Assembly (NCBI GenBank): GCA_002127415.1
Contig: MWJR01000121.1
Coordinates: forward strand, 1 to 17,248
DNA: 17,248 nucleotides
Source: Calditrichaeota bacterium AABM5.125.24
GTDB lineage: Bacteria; Electryoneota; AABM5-125-24; Hatepunaeales; Hatepunaeaceae
Reading direction: 5' to 3'
In this document: positions 6,391 to 13,210 of the stretch, one piece after another
Layout of the letters: the number at the start of each line of letters is the position of its first letter
Numbering within the stretch: the stretch's first letter is position 1
The notes under the pieces: generated by a model
The model's database searches: none
What the model was told of the DNA's origin: nothing
What the model saw: only the letters and a program-made list of their open reading frames with translations
Position numbers and translations under genes: made by a program

Positions 6391-8622
6391 ATGTCGACTA
6401 TATCCCATTCTGAAATGCTGCAGGCGGCTTTGGCTTATGCTTCCTTCGGTTGGGCGGTCTTCCCGACGCACAGCATCCGCGACGGCAAGTGCACCTGCTG
6501 CAAAGCGGACTGTTCGAGCCCGGGCAAGCATCCGCTCACACGGCACGGTTTCAAGGATGCAACGACTAATCCGACAATGATCCGCCAATGGTGGCGTAAA
6601 TATCCTTGGGCGAATATCGCCATCGCAACCGGCGAGAAATCCGGTCGTCTGCTGGTGATCGACATCGACTGCAAACCGGATCGGAGCATCAGCGGCGAGG
6701 AGACTTGGCGGGATGTCGAACAGGATTGTCCGGCAACCGTCGAAGTACTCACCGGCGGCGGGGGGAGACATCTGTACTTCTATTACCTGGAATCGGTCAA
6801 GATCAAATCGGGCGCTGGGATGATCGGTCCCGGGGTGGACGTGCGTGCCGACAGTGGCTATGTCCTCGCCCCGCCCAGCCTGCACTTGTCGGGAAGACGT
6901 TATGAATGGGAGGGTTCGAGCGATCCTCTCGATGGGATTGTCATTGCCCCAGCGCCGGATTGGCTACTTGAGTTCTTTGTCAAACCTGCAGTGGATGCGG
7001 TCACCTGCGAATCTCAAACCGAACTGCTCGCTGCACCGAAGGTTCAGGAAATCCGGTCGGCTTTGGCATTCATCGACAGCGATCCGCGGGACACCTGGCT
7101 GAAGGTTGGTATGGCTTTAAAATCCACCCATGCCGAACAGCAAGCCTACGGGCTCTGGACGGAATGGTCGATGCAATCTGGGAAATATGAGCCCCGCGAC
7201 CAGCACCGCACCTGGCAAAGCCTATCGGTCAACGGCGGAGTGAGTCTTTCCACGATCTTCTGGCTGGCGAAGCAGAACGGATGGGTGGAGCTTGACAGTG
7301 CCCCGTCCGCAGTCGAAACACCGGCGACCGCGAGGAGCCCGACCAGACCGGATATAGATGAAGAACTGGTTAAACCGCCAGGAATTTTGAATGACATCGT
7401 GCAATACATACTGTCCTCATCTCGACGTCCGCAACCGGAGTTTGCGGTGAATGCCGCCCTGGCTCTGGCGGGAACGGTGTTGGGCAGACGGTATATCACC
7501 GAATCGGAGCTGCGCACCAATCTCTATCTGATTTCAGTTGGACCGACTGCCAGCGGCAAGGATCACCCGCGCAAGATCGTCAAGAACATCCTCACCGCAG
7601 CAAGTCTGCACGAGATGATCGGTGGGGAGAACCTCGCCAGCGGACAGGGGCTGCTCTCCAGGGTGAAACGGACCCCGGTGGTGCTCTTTCAACTCGACGA
7701 GTTCGGATTGATGCTGCAGTCCTTGCAGCACAGAAGCGCGGGGCGTCACGCCAAGGAGATACTGATAAATATGATCCGGCTGTTCAGCTCTGCCGACTCG
7801 GTATTTGTGGGGACGGAATATGCCGACCAGGCGAACCGTCCCACGGTGCAGATCGAATATCCCTGCGTGTGCATTCACGCAACGACCACGCCGGAGACTT
7901 TCTATTCAGCACTCGAATCACGAAACGTCATTGATGGCTTCCTCAACCGGTTCATCGTTGTTGACCTTACCGAGAAACCGAGACCGCCGCTCCAGAAACA
8001 GGGACTTTACCCGGATGTGCCGGCATCGATCCTGGATTGGATCGAAGGCGTTATGAACTCAGTACTGCAAACAGGGAACATGTCCCGATTTAATGCGCCG
8101 CCGACCATCGTGGTGAAACAATCCCCTGAAGCTTCCGAACTGTTTGAGAGTTTCAAGGAGTTTTCCGAGAAGCAAGTACTTGCTACCGCGAAAACAGGGA
8201 TCGATGCCCTCTGGAGCCGCGCCCTGGAGCACGCACTCAAAATAGCGCTGGTTTGCGCGTGCTCGGATCAAATCGATAATCCGGTGGTGGAGCCTTGCCA
8301 TGCTCAATGGGCGATCCGATTTGTCCAGTACCACACGGAGTATCTGGCACACCAAGTGAAGGAGAGGATCGCCGACACCGAATTCGAGCGGATGGTGAAC
8401 GAGTTCTACATCGCCATCTTGGAAGCGGGAGAGCGGGGACTGACCAAGCGCGATATGGATAGGCGTAAACCGTTCAGATCCTATCCGCCCAGGGAACGCA
8501 GACCTGTCTTTGAAGTGTTGGAACAGGCGGGACAGATCGCCATGTGTGAGATCAAGACTTATGGAAGGAAGCGCCACGCTTATGTGGCGATTGATATAGA
8601 GGCGAAAGATGAGGAACGCTGA
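6391..8622 (+). CDS. Primase-polymerase fused to a DUF3987-like helicase/ATPase domain
   Basis: 743 residues from ATG 6391; no good ribosome binding site precedes it, and the later ATG 6415 is an alternative start. Residues 1-195 are an archaeo-eukaryotic Prim-Pol domain: a cysteine knuckle with SPGKHP (C34, C36, C37, C41), metal ligands VIDID (D91, D93), GGRH (H127) and GPGVDVR (D150). Residues about 210-300 look like the PriCT-type linker domain. Residues about 330-600 resemble DUF3987 phage/plasmid replicative helicases, with a P-loop VGPTASGKD (383-391) and a Walker B VLFQLDEFG (D436, E437). The P-loop ends KD rather than the usual KS/KT, which is odd. The C-terminal 100 residues look like a winged helix (GLTKRDMDRR...VFEVLEQAGQI). 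The protein should prime and unwind DNA, probably at the iteron array that begins right after its stop codon. Confidence 0.88.
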   Translation: MSTISHSEMLQAALAYASFGWAVFPTHSIRDGKCTCCKADCSSPGKHPLTRHGFKDATTNPTMIRQWWRKYPWANIAIATGEKSGRLLVIDIDCKPDRSISGEETWRDVEQDCPATVEVLTGGGGRHLYFYYLESVKIKSGAGMIGPGVDVRADSGYVLAPPSLHLSGRRYEWEGSSDPLDGIVIAPAPDWLLEFFVKPAVDAVTCESQTELLAAPKVQEIRSALAFIDSDPRDTWLKVGMALKSTHAEQQAYGLWTEWSMQSGKYEPRDQHRTWQSLSVNGGVSLSTIFWLAKQNGWVELDSAPSAVETPATARSPTRPDIDEELVKPPGILNDIVQYILSSSRRPQPEFAVNAALALAGTVLGRRYITESELRTNLYLISVGPTASGKDHPRKIVKNILTAASLHEMIGGENLASGQGLLSRVKRTPVVLFQLDEFGLMLQSLQHRSAGRHAKEILINMIRLFSSADSVFVGTEYADQANRPTVQIEYPCVCIHATTTPETFYSALESRNVIDGFLNRFIVVDLTEKPRPPLQKQGLYPDVPASILDWIEGVMNSVLQTGNMSRFNAPPTIVVKQSPEASELFESFKEFSEKQVLATAKTGIDALWSRALEHALKIALVCACSDQIDNPVVEPCHAQWAIRFVQYHTEYLAHQVKERIADTEFERMVNEFYIAILEAGERGLTKRDMDRRKPFRSYPPRERRPVFEVLEQAGQIAMCEIKTYGRKRHAYVAIDIEAKDEER

Positions 8623-8688
8623 ACTTTCGTCACACTTTCGTCACGGACGAATTGCCGAAAGGTTTTCAATACCAGTAAGGGTTTGAGC

Positions 8689-8772
8689 CACTTTCGTCAT
8701 TTGGCTCGAGCTATCAAAACACAGCTAATGAGACAATGGGATTCTCATTGTGCGTGCCAAATGACGAAAGTG
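8689..8772. repeat. 17-bp perfect inverted repeat at the centre of the iteron array
   Basis: CACTTTCGTCATTTGGC (8689-8705) is matched by its exact complement at 8756-8772, with 50 bases between. Each arm contains one iteron. The loop holds a second dyad, AATGAGA (8727-8733) and TCTCATT (8743-8749), with overlapping ACAATG/CATTGT, so a cruciform with a nested hairpin could form. This could be the core at which the initiator assembles or the point where replication forks start in both directions. Confidence 0.7.
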
Positions 8773-8817
8773 TAAAAATAATAATATAAATATATATAAA
8801 TAAATAAGATAATAAAT
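8773..8817. other. A/T tract, likely DNA-unwinding element
   Basis: 44 of 45 bases are A or T (one G at 8808), in a region that is otherwise GC-rich. It begins immediately after the right arm of the 17-bp inverted repeat and lies before the right-hand iterons. A tract of this kind next to iterons is the usual melting site of an origin. It contains many TATAAT-like strings, so it could also hold a promoter for the genes that follow. Confidence 0.6.
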
Positions 8818-8878
8818 GAAACTTTTGGCAATTTTGGTGTGACAGAAGTATGACGAAAGTAACGAAAGTTGAATTCAA

Positions 8879-9235
8879 ATGAGAGCGAGAGGACGAACAG
8901 CCGTTACTGACGGCATGAACAAACTCGAAAGGCACTATGCTGATCACCTTCGAACCCTCCAGCTCGCCGGTGAGATACATAGCTATGCCTTTGAGAGACA
9001 CAACCTGAAGCTGGCGGATAAGACATATTTCAAGCCCGACTTCGAGGTGATGCTGCCGGATGGTTCTATCGAGTTTCACGAGGTGAAAGGCTACATGCAG
9101 GAAGACGCCAACGTCAAGCTCAAGGTTGCAGCGCAACAGTTTCCGCAGTATGTCTTCCGGCTAATTCAGTGGGATAAATGGACTGGATGGAAGATGATCA
9201 CGCTGCCACCACATGGAAAGGACGAGTCTCCATGA
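8879..9235 (+). CDS. DUF1064-type PD-(D/E)XK endonuclease
   Basis: 118 residues from ATG 8879; an in-frame stop at 8870-8872 limits the start, and ATG 8915 (MNKLERHY) is an alternative because no clear ribosome binding site is visible for either. The sequence has NKLERHYADHLRTLQLAGEI, typical of DUF1064, then YFKPDFEVML (D54) and EFHEVKGYM (E68, K70), giving E17...PD...ExK, the catalytic set of the superfamily. Proteins of this family are phage endonucleases, often suggested to be Holliday-junction or structure-specific enzymes acting late in replication or before packaging. It follows the iteron region directly and precedes the small terminase, which fits a role in resolving replication intermediates. 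Confidence 0.85.
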   Translation: MRARGRTAVTDGMNKLERHYADHLRTLQLAGEIHSYAFERHNLKLADKTYFKPDFEVMLPDGSIEFHEVKGYMQEDANVKLKVAAQQFPQYVFRLIQWDKWTGWKMITLPPHGKDESP

Positions 9236-9322
9236 CAACGAGATTCCCATTTCGATGGCAAAAACGCCTCCCCGCGCCGATGTCGGGATAAAGATACGAC
9301 CAGAGGGCAAGCAAATAACAGT

Positions 9323-9892
9323 ATGCCGATTAACAATTTGAAAAAGCAATGCAAGGCGATCAGCAAGCTGACTGGCAAGCGGTGCAAGAATCCCGCTGTC
9401 ACAGGATATGACGTCTGCCGGATGCATGGAGCCAGAGGCGGTCCTCCTAAGAAAAACCTTAACGCATTGGTGCATGGCTGTTTCGTGGATCGTTTTCTGA
9501 AACCGGGTGAAGAGGACATGTTCAATCGCTTTATGGACGGCTTGAAGAACGATATCCCGGACATGAACGAGTCTTCAGACTATGCCATCGCGGTGACAGC
9601 CGGGATGGTGTTTATCAGGCTGCAGCGCGCTATCGAAGGTGACGCACAGCCCAACAGTGTGGACTTTCTGTCAAAGACGCTGATCCGACACTTGGAGGCG
9701 TTGAAGATCACCAGACATGCCCGGAAGGGAACAGACATCAACCTGCCGAGCCCGGCGCAGTGGGCTTTGGAGCTGATTGAGAAGGCGAAGCAGCGGCAGC
9801 GCGAGCTGGACGAGGGCAGGGAGGTGCGGGCGTTGCCGGGGGAAGATTATGAGGTTGAGGATGCCGAGGTAGAGGAAGTCGATGACGCATGA
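9323..9892 (+). CDS. Putative small terminase subunit
   Basis: 189 residues from ATG 9323. The N-terminus has a CCCH-type zinc-binding pattern, C10, C21, C32 and H35, in QCKAISKLTGKRCKNPA...CRMHG, followed by GGPPKKNLNALVHG. This KN-x-NAL-x-HG signature is common at the N-terminus of phage proteins annotated as small terminase subunits or their DNA-binding partners. The middle is helical and the C-terminus is a strongly acidic tail (EVEDAEVEEVDDA), which in small terminases contacts the large subunit. No ribosome binding site is obvious in the 87 bases upstream. The large subunit gene is 3.7 kb away because an integrase/AbiE block lies between. The terminase role rests on the motif and gene order and is moderately sure. 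Confidence 0.6.
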   Translation: MPINNLKKQCKAISKLTGKRCKNPAVTGYDVCRMHGARGGPPKKNLNALVHGCFVDRFLKPGEEDMFNRFMDGLKNDIPDMNESSDYAIAVTAGMVFIRLQRAIEGDAQPNSVDFLSKTLIRHLEALKITRHARKGTDINLPSPAQWALELIEKAKQRQRELDEGREVRALPGEDYEVEDAEVEEVDDA

Positions 9893-10001
9893 GTGCCGCA
9901 AAGGACGCGCACAAATGCCCCGTGTGCCGAGACCTGAGGCGGGGTCGAGTGTTTCATCGACCTGTATTTTGGGTGCGACATGGGCGAGATCAAAGCCGGA
10001 T

Positions 10002-10916
10002 CTACCGCCAAGGTCCCGGTGCTTTCCAAATGCTGTCGAAATGCCTCGACTCGGTGAAACTTCCCAACACCGGCAACAAGAAACCTGCAAGTGCTTCCGT
10101 GACATTAGCGAATTCGACCGGGGCGTCATTCAGATGATTCTTTGTGACAAACGCCATCCATCGAAATACGTTTTCGGACTCGTTGCTGAATTCTGGTGTG
10201 AGTGCTGTTGGGACTGCTTCGATGGGGGTTCGTCGGTGTTCAAAGGTCGCTTTGACGGCACCCGCGAGAATCTTCCCGTCGAAATCGAAATGCCTCGACA
10301 ACAGCCAGATGTCATAGAAGTCCTTCATGCGACTGTTGATGCTGCCGAGGTAGACCATTGTTTGAAGTTTCTCGGCGATGGTCGCCTCCCGGCTGCAGGC
10401 CTTCATCCTGGGCGCTGGAAGGTCAAGAATCGTTGGATAGTCGCTTACAACGGATTCGGTCGCGACGAAGGGATCGAATGCGATGTCGATCTGAAGTTTT
10501 GTCCGTGCGTTGTCGAGACGGCCCTGCAATCGGATGCGGACGCCTTCATAGTCTGCATCCTCCCTGATGACACGACCGGCAATCGTTGTCGGATCAAAGA
10601 CAATGCCATCAGGTTCGACTTCGACATCGCAGATTTCACGGATCAGGTTCTCCACCGCCCTTACGTCGTTGTCCGTTCTCCCAAGTAAGTCTATGTCCAT
10701 AGTCGGCCTTTGCAACGGAGCGTCCCAGATCCTCAGCGTGAGTGCGCCCTTAAGAGTAAACTTGTCGGCATGGGCGGATATTGAAAGGCGGTATAAGAAC
10801 CGCTCCATAGCAAAAGTTCGGAGGAGCTCCTCGAAGGGACGATTCGACAAATGGGCGTGATTCAGCAGGCGCTGTCGAATGGACGCGGGAAGATTGATGA
10901 TGTCCCTTCGTGTCAT
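10002..10916 (-). CDS. abiEii: AbiEii toxin, nucleotidyltransferase-like
   Basis: 304 residues on the minus strand, start overlapping the AbiEi stop by 4 bases (ATGA). The nucleotidyltransferase-like (MNT/AbiEii) fold is clear: motif I FTLKGALTLRIW followed by TMDIDLLGR (D74, D76), motif II KLQIDIAF (D144), motif III EATIAEKLQTM (K183) and motif IV RMKDFYDIWLL (D199, D202). AbiEii toxins act by transferring nucleotides, reported for some members to tRNA, and stop growth of the cell or an infecting phage unless held in check by AbiEi. Length is normal. The motif I position has GA where GG/GS is usual, which may matter for activity. With AbiEi it forms a two-gene operon opposite in direction to the phage genes, most likely cargo against other phages or for stable maintenance. 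Confidence 0.9.
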   Translation of the reverse strand: MTRRDIINLPASIRQRLLNHAHLSNRPFEELLRTFAMERFLYRLSISAHADKFTLKGALTLRIWDAPLQRPTMDIDLLGRTDNDVRAVENLIREICDVEVEPDGIVFDPTTIAGRVIREDADYEGVRIRLQGRLDNARTKLQIDIAFDPFVATESVVSDYPTILDLPAPRMKACSREATIAEKLQTMVYLGSINSRMKDFYDIWLLSRHFDFDGKILAGAVKATFEHRRTPIEAVPTALTPEFSNESENVFRWMAFVTKNHLNDAPVEFANVTEALAGFLLPVLGSFTESRHFDSIWKAPGPWR

Positions 10917-11524
10917 AACAGCGCTTCGAGATATGGTCGAATGATCTTTTCGACTCGACAGACGGCAGCAAATTTCATCAGTTCACTCGGACGCAGTCGC
11001 CGGGCTTCATGGAACATCCTGAGGGCCTCAATCGCCACGTCGAAGCCAATCTTGTTGCGGTATTTGAAGCAGTCGGCAACCGTCTTGGCGGCAGAGAATA
11101 TTCGCACTTCCGTCCCGTCGATTAAGTGCGTCTCAACGCCGGCAGTAATGGCCTTTTCGCCGAAATAGAAGAGTCGTGTGGGTGGATAAGTGATCCGCGG
11201 CTGCCTTGTGTGGCGGCGAATGGCAATCTGAACCTCATGCGGGATGTGGGTTGTGATCTCATGGAATGCGAGCGCCGAGATGAGGCAGATTACCGCATTC
11301 GGCGCTTTTCGTGAGACGGCAACCAAGTCCGGATTTCCGAGAGACGGCAGCTCGGTCAAACGATATAGACCTCGATGCAGACGTTCAATGAAGCCACGAT
11401 CAAGCATGGAATAAAGCACCGTTCGGGTGATGCCGAACTCGATTGCCTCGCGCATCCTGAGTATGCCGCCATGGTTGCGGAAGATGGCTTGCGCCTCTTT
11501 GGATCGGTCTGAAGGCTTCCTCAT
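10913..11524 (-). CDS. abiEi: AbiEi antitoxin and autorepressor
   Basis: 203 residues on the minus strand, first gene of the AbiE operon. The N-terminal 60 residues form a winged helix (GGILRMREAIEFGITRTVLYSMLDRGFIERLHRGLYRL), the AbiEi_4 domain, whose YRL ending is the wing. The C-terminal part, with FHEITTHIPHEVQIAI, a short basic segment, and VRIFSAAKTVADCFKYRNKIGFDVAIEALR, matches the antitoxin C-terminal domain. Family members repress their own operon by binding inverted repeats in the promoter and neutralise AbiEii. A 20-base palindrome lies 27-46 bases upstream of the start, as expected. No ribosome binding site is visible before ATG 11524, so the message may be nearly leaderless or weakly translated. 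Confidence 0.9.
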   Translation of the reverse strand: MRKPSDRSKEAQAIFRNHGGILRMREAIEFGITRTVLYSMLDRGFIERLHRGLYRLTELPSLGNPDLVAVSRKAPNAVICLISALAFHEITTHIPHEVQIAIRRHTRQPRITYPPTRLFYFGEKAITAGVETHLIDGTEVRIFSAAKTVADCFKYRNKIGFDVAIEALRMFHEARRLRPSELMKFAAVCRVEKIIRPYLEALL

Positions 11525-11550
11525 TGTGTTGGCTTTTGAAACAAAATGTC

Positions 11551-11586
11551 GTCACTTATTTGTAAGTGACTACAATATGTATTCAA
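11551..11586 (-). promoter_or_regulatory. AbiE promoter with 20-bp palindromic operator
   Basis: GTCACTTATTTGTAAGTGAC (11551-11570) is an inverted repeat with 8-bp perfect arms and a 4-base centre. On the minus strand a plausible -35 TTGAAT (11581-11586) and -10 TACAAA (11559-11564) are 16 bases apart, and the -10 falls in the palindrome. Binding of AbiEi there would block transcription, the known autoregulation of AbiE systems. The palindrome is seen; promoter boxes are tentative. Confidence 0.55.
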
Positions 11587-11680
11587 ATTGGCGCTATGTC
11601 AAGGCCCTGGAGGCAGTTTTTATGATGAGATGCGCTTTGAGAGTGCGTCCAAATATTTGAGTCACTCGAAAAACGCGAAT

Positions 11681-11775
11681 AAAGGGTCACATAGGTCGGG
11701 GAATCGGCAGATGCAAGTCTTTATGAACTCGAGATCGGAGTTGGTGAAAGGGTCACATAAGAGCCCGTATGTGAC
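11681..11775. repeat. GTCACATA repeats
   Basis: AAAGGGTCACATA occurs twice, at 11681-11693 and 11747-11759, 66 bp apart. The second copy forms an inverted repeat with TATGTGAC (11768-11775): 8-bp arms and an 8-base spacer. A related GAGTCACTC dyad lies at 11659-11667, and the AbiE operator also begins GTCAC. The repeats may be additional AbiEi sites or sites for another protein, such as arm-type sites of the integrase. Confidence 0.45.
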
Positions 11776-11904
11776 TGTTCTGAAGTCCTCTGCTGGCGGG
11801 ATTTTAGGAAAGTCAAAATCCAAAGCTCGAAGCACCTTGCAAGGGCAAGCTGAAAATGGTGCTCTCGCGGGGGAGCAGGTGTCAAATCTTCCGGAGAGGT
11901 CGCA

Positions 11905-12042
11905 ATGACTTTATTAGCGGGAGTTTTAGGATTTCTTCTTATCATCGCAGTGATCTATATCGCTGTTGAAAGGATTACATGGTGGTTGATCAGGCACGGA
12001 GGATTCACGATCAGGATCGAAGTTGATGATGGCGAGGATTGA
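11905..12042 (+). CDS. 45-residue single-span membrane protein, unknown
   Basis: ATG 11905 to TGA 12040-12042, with GGAGAGG (11893-11899) 5 bases upstream, a good ribosome binding site. Residues 2-21 are strongly hydrophobic (LLAGVLGFLLIIAVIYIAV), enough for one membrane span; a short amphipathic stretch with ERITWWLIRHGG and an acidic C-terminus (EVDDGED) follow. The charge pattern suggests N-out/C-in or an interfacial C-terminal helix, but topology is uncertain. It sits on the plus strand in the accessory block between AbiE and the integrase, both on the minus strand. Possible roles are a holin-like or superinfection-exclusion peptide, or a small toxin; nothing in the sequence chooses between them. 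It could also be a fortuitous frame, though the combination of a good ribosome site and a clean span argues otherwise. Confidence 0.5.
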   Translation: MTLLAGVLGFLLIIAVIYIAVERITWWLIRHGGFTIRIEVDDGED

Positions 12043-12070
12043 TATGCATGCAATGGTCTCAAACCCTTGC

Positions 12071-12955
12071 CTACAGAGTCTCGAGGGCATCTTCAATGGT
12101 CTCGTCGAGAAGATGTGCGTAGATCTGAGTCGTAGTCACAGACGCATGTCCGAGTGCCTGTTGAACAGTGAGAAGATTCGATGTTCGAGCATACAAGCCG
12201 GTTGCAAAGCTGTGTCGCAGGGAATGAGGCGTGACATGTTTGTTAATACCGGATTTGGCGATCCACTGATCGAGGCGGCGTTGGACCTGACGCGTAGTGA
12301 TTCTGTCCTGCAGTTGGCTGAGGAAGAGCGCCTGGCATTTGGCGAAGACCCTCTTGCGTTCATTCAGATAGCGATGCAGGATCGTGCGCAACTTTGTGTT
12401 GAGAAAACGATTGACGATCTGTCCACCCTTGGCTTGAATGGTGATTTTCTTCTCCAGCAGATTGACGTCGCCGATGTCGAGGTTGACGAGCTCGGACAAG
12501 CGAATACCGGTGTGCAGAAAGAGAGTGACGATAACCAGGTCGCGGTTCGCTTGCCAGCCCTTGTGATGGCGCATGGTCTTCAAGAGCGTCCGCTTCTCAT
12601 CCTCGGTCAGATAGACCAGCGGCTTGCGGCTGTTGCGCTTGATGCGGATGCCGGCGGAGGGATTGCGGGAAATCATCCCGGTATCCGTCAACCATCTGAA
12701 GAATCCCTTGATCGTAGCTCTGGTGCGGTCGATGGAAGTGGACTGCTTGGGACGACCGTCCGACTGCAGGATAACCGGTTCGCTGAGGAGGAAACGATCG
12801 AGGTCGTTGGGCGTGATGTGGTCGACCTGAATCTCCGCCCCCAGATGGCTGATCAGCAGCCTCAGATCGCGCTGATGCGCTCCGATGGTGTGCGGCGAGC
12901 GTCCATTGGCGAGCTGGTGTTCCAGGAATTGTGTCACTGCATGTTCGAGGGTCAT
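12071..12955 (-). CDS. int: Tyrosine recombinase/integrase, XerC/D-like
   Basis: 294 residues on the minus strand. The N-terminal SAM-like core-binding domain spans about 1-90 and the catalytic domain about 115-290. All catalytic residues are present: R152 (HTGIRLSEL), K176 (QAKGG), H244 and R247 (HSLRHSFATG), H270 (LGHAS) and nucleophile Y279 (TTQIYAHL). Length and motifs are close to XerC/XerD rather than long lambda-type integrases with arm-binding domains. It overlaps the previous small gene by 4 bases and is the last of three minus-strand genes. It should integrate the element at a short core site, perhaps dif-like; I see no tRNA or dif sequence in the window. It lies between the two terminase genes, an unusual location. 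Confidence 0.93.
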   Translation of the reverse strand: MTLEHAVTQFLEHQLANGRSPHTIGAHQRDLRLLISHLGAEIQVDHITPNDLDRFLLSEPVILQSDGRPKQSTSIDRTRATIKGFFRWLTDTGMISRNPSAGIRIKRNSRKPLVYLTEDEKRTLLKTMRHHKGWQANRDLVIVTLFLHTGIRLSELVNLDIGDVNLLEKKITIQAKGGQIVNRFLNTKLRTILHRYLNERKRVFAKCQALFLSQLQDRITTRQVQRRLDQWIAKSGINKHVTPHSLRHSFATGLYARTSNLLTVQQALGHASVTTTQIYAHLLDETIEDALETL

Positions 12956-13194
12956 AACTCGTCCTCCTCCGGTTCCGGATCGTCGATCGGCATCCAGCTC
13001 CAGTTGCTTTGGTCGGTGATGAACAGCCGGACAGGTTCCTCGATGAACTCGCTTATCGGTGAGGTCATCCGACGGTCGCCGATGAGGCTGAATCTGTTGC
13101 CTGCTCGGTCGACAAAACCAACGATGAGGAGGGTGCTCATGTACCGGAGCGACTTGACGGTGGCGACCCGCTCTTCGGGTGTGTTGTCTTTCAT
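12952..13194 (-). CDS. Small unknown protein upstream of the integrase
   Basis: 80 residues on the minus strand, start ATG at 13194-13192 preceded by AGGAG about 7 bases upstream. Its stop overlaps the integrase start (ATGA), so the two are translationally coupled. The sequence has a beta-rich middle (STLLIVGFVDRAGNRFSLIG) and an acidic C-terminus (DDPEPEEDEL); no helix-turn-helix or recombination-directionality motif is evident. Position and coupling suggest a role with the integrase, for example an accessory factor, but this is inference. Confidence 0.65.
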   Translation of the reverse strand: MKDNTPEERVATVKSLRYMSTLLIVGFVDRAGNRFSLIGDRRMTSPISEFIEEPVRLFITDQSNWSWMPIDDPEPEEDEL

Positions 13195-13210
13195 TGTATG
13201 TCTCCTGTGG

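Larger units (their letters stand above)
8623..8869. repeat. Iteron array, candidate replication origin
   Basis: The 11-base motif ACTTTCGTCAC/T occurs at 8623-8633, 8634-8644 and 8690-8700 on the plus strand, and as its complement at 8761-8771 and 8850-8860. A shortened copy (AACGAAAGT) is at 8861-8869 and a degenerate one at 8839-8849. The layout is a mirror image: a tandem pair, a single, an inverted single, an inverted tandem pair. Such repeats beside an A/T tract and a primase-helicase gene are what iteron origins look like. The last copy ends 9 bases before the next gene, so the array could also be an operator for it. The 256 bases between genes hold no coding frame. Confidence 0.7.
11525..11904. 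other. Non-coding stretch between AbiE operon and small membrane gene
   Basis: 380 bases without a convincing gene. It contains the AbiE promoter/operator at the left and GTCAC-type repeats in the middle (separate entries). One plus-strand frame (TTG 11588 or ATG 11630 to TGA 11908) is open and its stop overlaps the next start, but its product is a low-complexity Ser/Lys-rich string with the repeat KGSH that simply reflects the DNA repeats, and it lacks a ribosome binding site. I treat it as non-coding. The stretch is the most likely place for further regulatory or attachment sites. Confidence 0.5.

Noticed and set aside
8623..8878. Iteron region as a CRISPR array
   Set aside because: Repeats are 11 bases, in both orientations and unevenly spaced, with no spacers of regular length and no cas genes.
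9255..9341. 28-codon frame (MAKTPPRADVGIK...) before the small terminase
   Set aside because: No ribosome binding site and too short to support without conservation; it also overlaps the next start.
9882..10688. 268-codon plus-strand open frame
   Set aside because: Opposite AbiEii with clear family motifs; no ribosome site and no motif of its own.
11588..11908. 106-codon plus-strand frame before the membrane protein gene
   Set aside because: Low-complexity Ser/Lys-rich product produced by DNA repeats, no ribosome site, weak start.
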